Assembly (NCBI GenBank): GCA_019057735.1
Contig: JAHLWV010000016.1
Coordinates: 1 to 18,800, forward strand
Origin: Promethearchaeota archaeon
GTDB taxonomy: Archaea; Asgardarchaeota; Lokiarchaeia; Sigynarchaeales; SOKP01
DNA length: 18,800 bases
Reading direction: 5' to 3'
Positions 14,301-18,800 of this stretch are shown here, piece by piece (within the stretch, counting starts at the first letter, position 1; each line of letters opens with the position of its first letter). A program made the position numbers and the translations under genes. The notes below the pieces were generated by a model. It was not told the origin of the DNA. It saw only the letters and a program-made list of their open reading frames with translations, and did not search any database.

Positions 14301-14660
14301 ATGAACGATAAATACAGCGTAAAAACTCAAAATGAAGTTAATTCAATTTTAGAGAGATTAAACGAGTGGAAAACCTTGTTTTTTTTTGAAGTGAGGTATT
14401 TTTATGAAGGATGGGCAATCTATATGAAAGAGAAGAACGTGTATCCAAGACATCTGGTGATATTTAAATCGTATTCTGACGATTATTACTCTATTAAAAG
14501 TTTTGAAATTCATTTTAGTAAAAAAAAGGAAACTTATCAAGAGCTTTATGTTAATGAGAAGATTGACACTGTCCAAGAGTTACAATCTGAAATTAAAGAA
14601 ATTATTTATGGGAAGGATATTTTAGATTCTATTACAAAATTGAATAATGAATCCATTTGA
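14301..14660 (+). CDS. Hypothetical protein
   Basis: The 119-residue product is not recognised. It reads as helix (about 8-22), strand LFFFEVRYF, strand GWAIYMKE, strand RHLVIFKS, strand YYSIKSFEIHF, then a helix-rich C-terminus (about 85-119). This is a small alpha/beta fold without signal peptide, membrane segment or Cys cluster. The aromatic-rich strands are unusual. A TATA box at the leaderless distance supports it as a real gene. It converges with the KH-domain gene. Confidence 0.55.
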   Translation: MNDKYSVKTQNEVNSILERLNEWKTLFFFEVRYFYEGWAIYMKEKNVYPRHLVIFKSYSDDYYSIKSFEIHFSKKKETYQELYVNEKIDTVQELQSEIKEIIYGKDILDSITKLNNESI

Positions 14661-14700
14661 AACTTCATCGCTTAAATACTTAAATTTGGATGAATTAATT

Positions 14701-15258
14701 TTAAAATTGAGGTTTATACATTTTTCTGAATTCTTCTCTCTTTTTCTCGTTATATTTATTTTCTAAAAATTTCAGTACAGAATGGTGAGGCATTCCGCTT
14801 AACAACATATTTACTGCTTTTCTTGATATTTGTAGATTCTCATAGTCAGATATAATTGAAACTGTTTTTCCATAAACAGAAACGTGGCTCTCAGCAAATC
14901 TTTCTATAGCCCTTCTCATCTCTCCATTTCTACCAATAATTCTACCCTTTAATCTTTTTATTTTCTTCTCAGATTTACCTAACAAATTGTAAAGATTAAA
15001 AACCTCCATGTCAAAAGTCTCATCTAATAATTTCATAGCTTTTGTTGGATTAAATCCTCTATTAATAGCGTTCAGAATTTTTTCAGCAATAAAGGTATTA
15101 AGGACCCCGTATTTCGGGTGTTCAATTAAAGGTCTTACCTCGCAATCTCCAGTTTTGCTGTCTAAATTAATTTGAACTCCCAATGCATCTTCTATATCTT
15201 TTTTTGTTTTACCGTTTTTTCCGATTAATACAGCAATTCGATTTTGTCCTATTTTCAT
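14701..15258 (-). CDS. Dim2/Pno1-type KH-domain RNA-binding protein
   Basis: This is the archaeal counterpart of Pno1/Dim2, which binds the 3' end region of small-subunit rRNA during maturation. The 185-residue product has two KH domains. The first has RIAVLIGKNGKTKKDIE (GKNG at 13-16) and the second has LKGRIIGRNGEMRRAIERF (GRNG at 109-112). The ends VNMLLSGMPHHSVLKFLE and the C-terminal basic helix are typical of the family. It is the last gene of the minus-strand cluster, 50 bases after RIO1, a neighbour often seen in archaea. No Shine-Dalgarno sequence is evident. Confidence 0.9.
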   Translation of the reverse strand: MKIGQNRIAVLIGKNGKTKKDIEDALGVQINLDSKTGDCEVRPLIEHPKYGVLNTFIAEKILNAINRGFNPTKAMKLLDETFDMEVFNLYNLLGKSEKKIKRLKGRIIGRNGEMRRAIERFAESHVSVYGKTVSIISDYENLQISRKAVNMLLSGMPHHSVLKFLENKYNEKKREEFRKMYKPQF

Positions 15259-15308
15259 GTTTCTAATTTAAATCATATGTTTTCAACAACATATATTTTT
15301 TCATTTAT

Positions 15309-16169
15309 CTATTCTAAGTTTATTACTTCATAGTAAAACTCTTCTCGATTTGGTACTTCTACTCCTATTGTCTCAAAATAATTAAAAATATTTTTGATAT
15401 CCCTTACCAACAATATTTCTGCTTTTGGATGATGTGTTGTTACTCCCTGAGATATGTCAATTATTACCGGTTTTTGATTGTGGTATAATATATTAAATTC
15501 AGACAAATCTCCATGTACTAAAGCTGCTTTTTGATATAGATTTTTAATAAAATAGAGGATTTCGTTTAATAAATTAATAGGATCCTTAGGAAATTTAATA
15601 TCTTTGAGCTTGGGTGCTGGAATTGAAGCAAAACCGATGTAATCCATTATTAAAATATTATTTTTTATAAAAAGAGGTTCAGGTACATTCAAACCCACTT
15701 TATAAGCTCTTTTTAGATTTTTAAATTCTTTACTTGCCCATAGATATATTATTTTAGAAACATTATGAGGTATTCTTTTAAACCTAGGATCTCCGATAAT
15801 GTAATTTCTCATCCATTTTGAAGTATTTGTGTCAATCTTATATATTTTTACAGCGTATTCCTTATTATTTTGACCGTAAGCAAGATACACATTTGCTTCT
15901 TTACCCGCGGAAATTATTCCTTCGATGCGGCTTAAAATTCCAGATTTTAATATTTTGCTAATTTGTAAATACATTCTTTCATCAAATACAGAATCTACAG
16001 TAGCCCTCTTCTTAGTTTGATCAATCTTTTTAACCCGTTTTGAATCGATCTGCTTTTTAACTAAATTATCTATGTTTTTTTCGAAGTCATCCCCCATAAG
16101 GTCGTTATTATCACGATTATCGAGTTCTTCGTCGTCGTTCCACTCCTCTTCGGGTTGATTTTTTCCCAA
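15309..16169 (-). CDS. rio1: RIO1-type serine/threonine kinase
   Basis: RIO1 is an atypical kinase/ATPase of late small-subunit maturation. The 286-residue product has an acidic N-terminal extension (about 1-50), then the flexible glycine-poor loop ISAGKEANVYLAYG (86-99), Lys 108 in YAVKIYK, the catalytic HGDLSEFN (219-226, Asp 221) and the metal-binding IDISQG (237-242). These motifs place it in RIO1 rather than RIO2, which would add an N-terminal winged helix. The start is TTG, directly after the NMD3 stop codon. A strong GGGGGTGGA lies just upstream inside the NMD3 end, showing tight coupling. Confidence 0.93.
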   Translation of the reverse strand: MGKNQPEEEWNDDEELDNRDNNDLMGDDFEKNIDNLVKKQIDSKRVKKIDQTKKRATVDSVFDERMYLQISKILKSGILSRIEGIISAGKEANVYLAYGQNNKEYAVKIYKIDTNTSKWMRNYIIGDPRFKRIPHNVSKIIYLWASKEFKNLKRAYKVGLNVPEPLFIKNNILIMDYIGFASIPAPKLKDIKFPKDPINLLNEILYFIKNLYQKAALVHGDLSEFNILYHNQKPVIIDISQGVTTHHPKAEILLVRDIKNIFNYFETIGVEVPNREEFYYEVINLE

Positions 16170-17090
16170 TTAATCCACCCCCTTAATGGGATTTAAAGAT
16201 ATTTTATTCTTAAAAAAAAAAGGAAAGCTCTTAACATGTTTAGAACTGCTTTCATCTCTTAGTACGACTTTATTCTTAGTAATATTTTCAACTAAATATG
16301 TGACCTTATTGATTACAACAATGTCGTTTTTCTTAACTGGTAAGAATTTTATAAGGGCTTTTAATCTATAAAGACCTCTTCCTTTTTGAGAATCTCTACC
16401 TACCAACTTTTTTGTTCGATTTAAAACAAAGGTAAAATTCGCTCTCATATGTGAAATAATTCGGTTCATCAACTCGTTTGTACTCAAGTAGAGATCCACA
16501 CCAAGATTTTGATCTTCTATTTTTGAAATATACTGAGTTTGATTTTTAGCAAATAAATTTTCTACGAAATTCGAGATACGACCTAAAGCTTCTTCAATAA
16601 CTCCAAATTGAGACCTATCAGTCACCCTCAATTGGATAATCGAAATATAATACATTCCTGCTCTTAAATTAGTGCAATTTTTACATAAATCATAATTAAT
16701 GTTCAGTTTTAGGGTATGTTGATGTGATATCTTTTGGTTATCCCTTAATTTCCCCAATACAGTAACATCCATAGAAGTTAATAAATCTCGCGAAGAGTAT
16801 ACAAGTGTATCGAATGAGAACGAGAATATTATCATATCTTGTTTTATGTAATTTTTTAATAAATAGCGAATTAACGCTGCTTCAATGATTTTGAACAAAT
16901 CTTTACTTTCAGATGCTATCCAATCCTCTTTTTTAGCATAATTTTGGCAATCAATACATAACTTAAAGTTATAATTATTAGGCAACTCAAATAATGGATT
17001 TTCGGTTAAATAACAATTAAGGCACATACCAAAATGAGGTGCAAATTCATCAATTACAGTACCGCATATCGCACAAAATCTGTGAGGCAT
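16170..17090 (-). CDS. NMD3 homologue (60S/50S maturation factor)
   Basis: Eukaryotic NMD3 is the export adaptor of the large ribosomal subunit; archaeal members keep the core. The 306-residue product begins with the Zn-binding region: CAICG (Cys 6, 9), CLNC (Cys 23, 26) and CIDC (Cys 45, 48), then a later CKNC (about 136-139). The LNPIKG end is near the C-terminus. The nuclear export and import tail of eukaryotic NMD3 is absent, as expected. The start codon overlaps the DUF424 stop (TAATG). RIO1 follows without a gap. Confidence 0.9.
   Translation of the reverse strand: MPHRFCAICGTVIDEFAPHFGMCLNCYLTENPLFELPNNYNFKLCIDCQNYAKKEDWIASESKDLFKIIEAALIRYLLKNYIKQDMIIFSFSFDTLVYSSRDLLTSMDVTVLGKLRDNQKISHQHTLKLNINYDLCKNCTNLRAGMYYISIIQLRVTDRSQFGVIEEALGRISNFVENLFAKNQTQYISKIEDQNLGVDLYLSTNELMNRIISHMRANFTFVLNRTKKLVGRDSQKGRGLYRLKALIKFLPVKKNDIVVINKVTYLVENITKNKVVLRDESSSKHVKSFPFFFKNKISLNPIKGVD
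16174..16182 (-). promoter_or_regulatory. Strong Shine-Dalgarno for RIO1
   Basis: On the minus strand GGGGGTGGA overlaps the last codons of NMD3 and lies 4-5 bases before the RIO1 TTG. It decides the unusual start codon and shows translational coupling of NMD3 to RIO1. Confidence 0.6.
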
Positions 17091-17386
17091 TAAAACATCA
17101 TTTTCATAGCCATTGGAATTTTATTTATTTTTCTAACTCCTTCTTTGGGAAGTATTTTCTGAGCTATAGCCAAGTTTGTTATATTTTCTCCAACTATATT
17201 AAAGTTTGACGCTTCTCTTAATATTTCAATAGCCCTGTCGATAGATAGAAGATCCCCCCCAAAAAAGGCGGAACCAATATCAAGTCTTAAATTACCTTCA
17301 GTAATAACTTTATTTAATAATTCTTCGTCGCAACAAGCGATTGTCTCCATGTCGCTGTGTCTATGGATTTTAAGATATACCTTCAT
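17090..17386 (-). CDS. DUF424-family protein
   Basis: The 98-residue product opens MKVYLKIHRHSDMETIACCDEELL and has a middle GNLRLDIGSAFFGGD and an ending region with NITNLAIAQKIL. This is the pattern of the archaeal DUF424 family, which is conserved next to aIF2-beta and NMD3 genes. Its function is not known to me; the constant gene context suggests a role in translation. It lies between aIF2-beta (21-base gap) and NMD3 (1-base overlap). Confidence 0.85.
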   Translation of the reverse strand: MKVYLKIHRHSDMETIACCDEELLNKVITEGNLRLDIGSAFFGGDLLSIDRAIEILREASNFNIVGENITNLAIAQKILPKEGVRKINKIPMAMKMMF

Positions 17387-17407
17387 TTCACACTCATTAA
17401 TATTTGG

Positions 17408-17821
17408 TTATTTCTCTTTAATTTCTTCTCTCGCTCCGCAAGCTGTGCATTTAAGAAAAATCTTTTTACCTTCTTTTTCAATGTCCGTATCTGGTTTATT
17501 GCAGATTTTACATAATACATAAGTCTTTGAGTAAACCTCAACGAGTCTATTTAATACTTTTTCTTTGTAAATACCCTTTAAAAACAATTGTTGCCCTCGT
17601 ATCTCTCCCATGGTCCCTACTTTTTTGAGAAATATCACTATAAAATGCTTCCGATCTCTATTTAAAATATTGATAATCCTGTTAAAATTTGTAATGTATG
17701 TGTTTTTTGCTTCAAATCTTATCTGAACTTTAGGTATCTCAAATCTAGATAACTTCTTTACATTCTCCGGAATTTTTTCATAAGCTTTATCAATTAATTC
17801 GTCATAATTATTTATATCCAT
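17408..17821 (-). CDS. Translation initiation factor aIF2, beta subunit
   Basis: aIF2-beta is part of the heterotrimer that brings initiator tRNA to the ribosome. From the ATG at 17821 it is 137 residues, the usual archaeal size. An N-terminal helix leads to the alpha/beta core with KKVGTMGEIRGQQLFLKG (66-83). A C-terminal zinc ribbon has CKIC (104, 107) and CTAC (125, 128). I prefer the ATG at 17821 because AGGTTGA precedes it; a TTG at 17830 would add three residues. The eukaryotic Lys-block N-terminal extension is absent. Confidence 0.95.
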   Translation of the reverse strand: MDINNYDELIDKAYEKIPENVKKLSRFEIPKVQIRFEAKNTYITNFNRIINILNRDRKHFIVIFLKKVGTMGEIRGQQLFLKGIYKEKVLNRLVEVYSKTYVLCKICNKPDTDIEKEGKKIFLKCTACGAREEIKEK

Positions 17822-17937
17822 TTCATTCAACCTGTTCTTAATATTTCTACAATGTTCTAGTATTTACCTTACAAAATTAATTTTACGATTTTGAGAATGA
17901 AATTAACAATAAAGAGCAATCTTGTGAATGATGCTGT

Positions 17938-18696
17938 TTAGTAACTTTGGTAGATATTTTCTTCAGTTGGATAAATCCTTGATTCCATAACTAAGTCGTT
18001 AATATATGTTCTTAGTTTGTTTTCAGAAACTTTCATTCTTCGCTGTAATTCTTCAAGGCTTATCCCATTCCCGTCTTGTGAATACTCATAAATTATCGTA
18101 AAAATTTCCTCTTTAACCTTATTTATTTTAGGCGATTTCGTTTCACTAAACAATTTTTCTACATCGATTTCGCTCGGAATATCGTCAAAAAATGTATCTT
18201 CTTCTAACTCAGAGCCGGAGACAGGAGCTTTGGGGATCTCGTGGAGATCTCCAGATTTTATTTTTTTAATTATATCAGCTTCTCTTAACAAAATATAGTT
18301 AGGATTTTTTATTTTTTTTATAAAGACTATGTTGTTAATTTGGACTTTCTCACCATAAAACCCAATCCTCCCTAATACATCAACTAATACTCCTTTGTTT
18401 ATATCTCCATAATTTTCTACATCTACATCCCACTTTACGGCAGAAATGATGCCCGTACCGTCATCAAGTTCAAATCTTAAATTGGTGCTAACTTCTTCCG
18501 TTGGAGAATTAATATCGCTACTTCTTTTACTCATAAATTCTTCTCGATTTGTGATTGTAGCAACAATTCTAATTCTTTTAAGAGCTCCAAAGATAGTATA
18601 TAGCGAATTCTCCATGGAATTATACCTGCCTTCTAACAGGTGCTTTATCCAACAACGAATTGGAGGTGTAAATTCGTAGGATCTTGCAGTACTCAT
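17938..18696 (-). CDS. RPA32-like single-stranded DNA-binding protein (OB fold plus winged helix)
   Basis: The 252-residue product has one OB fold at about residues 36-125. It starts with ALKRIRIVATITNREEF and passes through LRFELDDGTGIISAVKWD (about 73-90) and GVLVDVLGRIGFYGEKVQINNIVFI (about 101-125). An acidic linker follows (about 155-185), then a helix-turn-helix domain ISLEELQRRMKVSENKLRTY (about 215-235). The OB-linker-winged helix order is that of eukaryotic RPA32 and archaeal RPA32-like proteins. The winged helix could contact repair or replication partners. It starts a minus-strand cluster, with TATA-like elements at 18710-18740. Confidence 0.8.
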   Translation of the reverse strand: MSTARSYEFTPPIRCWIKHLLEGRYNSMENSLYTIFGALKRIRIVATITNREEFMSKRSSDINSPTEEVSTNLRFELDDGTGIISAVKWDVDVENYGDINKGVLVDVLGRIGFYGEKVQINNIVFIKKIKNPNYILLREADIIKKIKSGDLHEIPKAPVSGSELEEDTFFDDIPSEIDVEKLFSETKSPKINKVKEEIFTIIYEYSQDGNGISLEELQRRMKVSENKLRTYINDLVMESRIYPTEENIYQSY

Positions 18697-18709
18697 AATT
18701 AAAACTTTT

Positions 18710-18740
18710 TTTTCTTTTATATTATCTTTAAATTATATTG
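18710..18740 (-). promoter_or_regulatory. TATA-like region before the RPA32-like gene
   Basis: On the minus strand ATAATTTAAAG and ATAATATAAAAG lie within 15-45 bases of the ATG. Either could be a TATA box for the RPA32 to KH cluster. The exact start is not decided by sequence. Confidence 0.35.
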
Positions 18741-18800
18741 CATAAAGAAATGATTATTAAATGCTAAATATAACATAATAAATCTAAATTTTATTCTTTT

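Noticed and set aside
1..18800. CRISPR arrays, insertion sequences, phage genes or integration sites.
   Set aside because: No repeat-spacer pattern, transposase, integrase or phage protein was seen on either strand; all recognisable genes are chromosomal housekeeping types.

Overview
The window is a piece of an AT-rich archaeal chromosome. The archaeal assignment is firm. It carries transcription factor B, RNA polymerase subunit Rpo12, aIF2-beta, NMD3, RIO1, a Dim2/Pno1-type KH protein, an archaeal-type UMP kinase, pantoate kinase, the MJ0400-type aldolase of the archaeal aromatic pathway and an intron-bearing tRNA-Leu. Several gene products have a eukaryote-like flavour: a PAC3/PAC4-like candidate proteasome chaperone, a PAC2-family chaperone, a profilin/roadblock-like protein and an RPA32-like OB plus winged-helix protein. 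Together with the base composition this suggests an Asgard archaeon, but that placement is inference. Translation signals are mixed. Several genes have GGTG(A/G)- or GGAT-type Shine-Dalgarno sequences, often with TTG or GTG starts. Others have a TATA-like element about 25 bases before the start codon and look leaderless.

Layout. Bases 1-360 hold a small membrane-protein reading frame broken by an in-frame TAA, then a perfect 22-base palindrome. Next come pantoate kinase (-) and UMP kinase (+), divergent from a shared AT-rich gap. A small Zn-ribbon membrane protein and tRNA-Leu(CAA), with an intron at the unusual position 32/33, follow. Then, on the minus strand, comes a two-gene unit: an MJ0400-type aldolase whose conserved N-terminus apparently starts at an ATT codon, followed by the PAC3/PAC4-like protein. 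Bases 3990-6090 hold a second small Zn-ribbon membrane protein, a Lys-rich CxxC protein, the profilin/roadblock-like protein and a Zn-finger protein. Bases 6270-8293 hold TFB, facing a 49-residue Rpo12 gene and a PAC2-family chaperone. Bases 8479-12930 hold a YkgJ-like cysteine-cluster protein, a stand-alone ThiI-type sulfurtransferase domain overlapping tail to tail with a SWIM Zn-finger gene, and a glycosyltransferase overlapping a fold-III PLP decarboxylase homologue that lacks the usual active-site cysteine. FtsZ and a small unknown gene follow. The right end, 18696 to 14701, is a minus-strand cluster: RPA32-like, aIF2-beta, DUF424, NMD3, RIO1 and the KH protein. This is a translation-initiation and ribosome-maturation unit with tightly packed junctions.

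How it fits together. The right-hand cluster joins initiation (aIF2-beta) to ribosome maturation and export-type factors (NMD3, RIO1, KH/Dim2). TFB and Rpo12 are core transcription parts. Pantoate kinase serves archaeal coenzyme A synthesis and UMP kinase serves pyrimidine nucleotides. The two chaperone-type genes, 4.4 kb apart, could both act in proteasome assembly. The strongest leads for novelty are the PAC3/PAC4-like protein, the profilin/roadblock-like protein with its neighbour, the broken small membrane ORF, the ATT start, the tRNA intron position, the CX4C Rpo12 and the Cys-less decarboxylase homologue.
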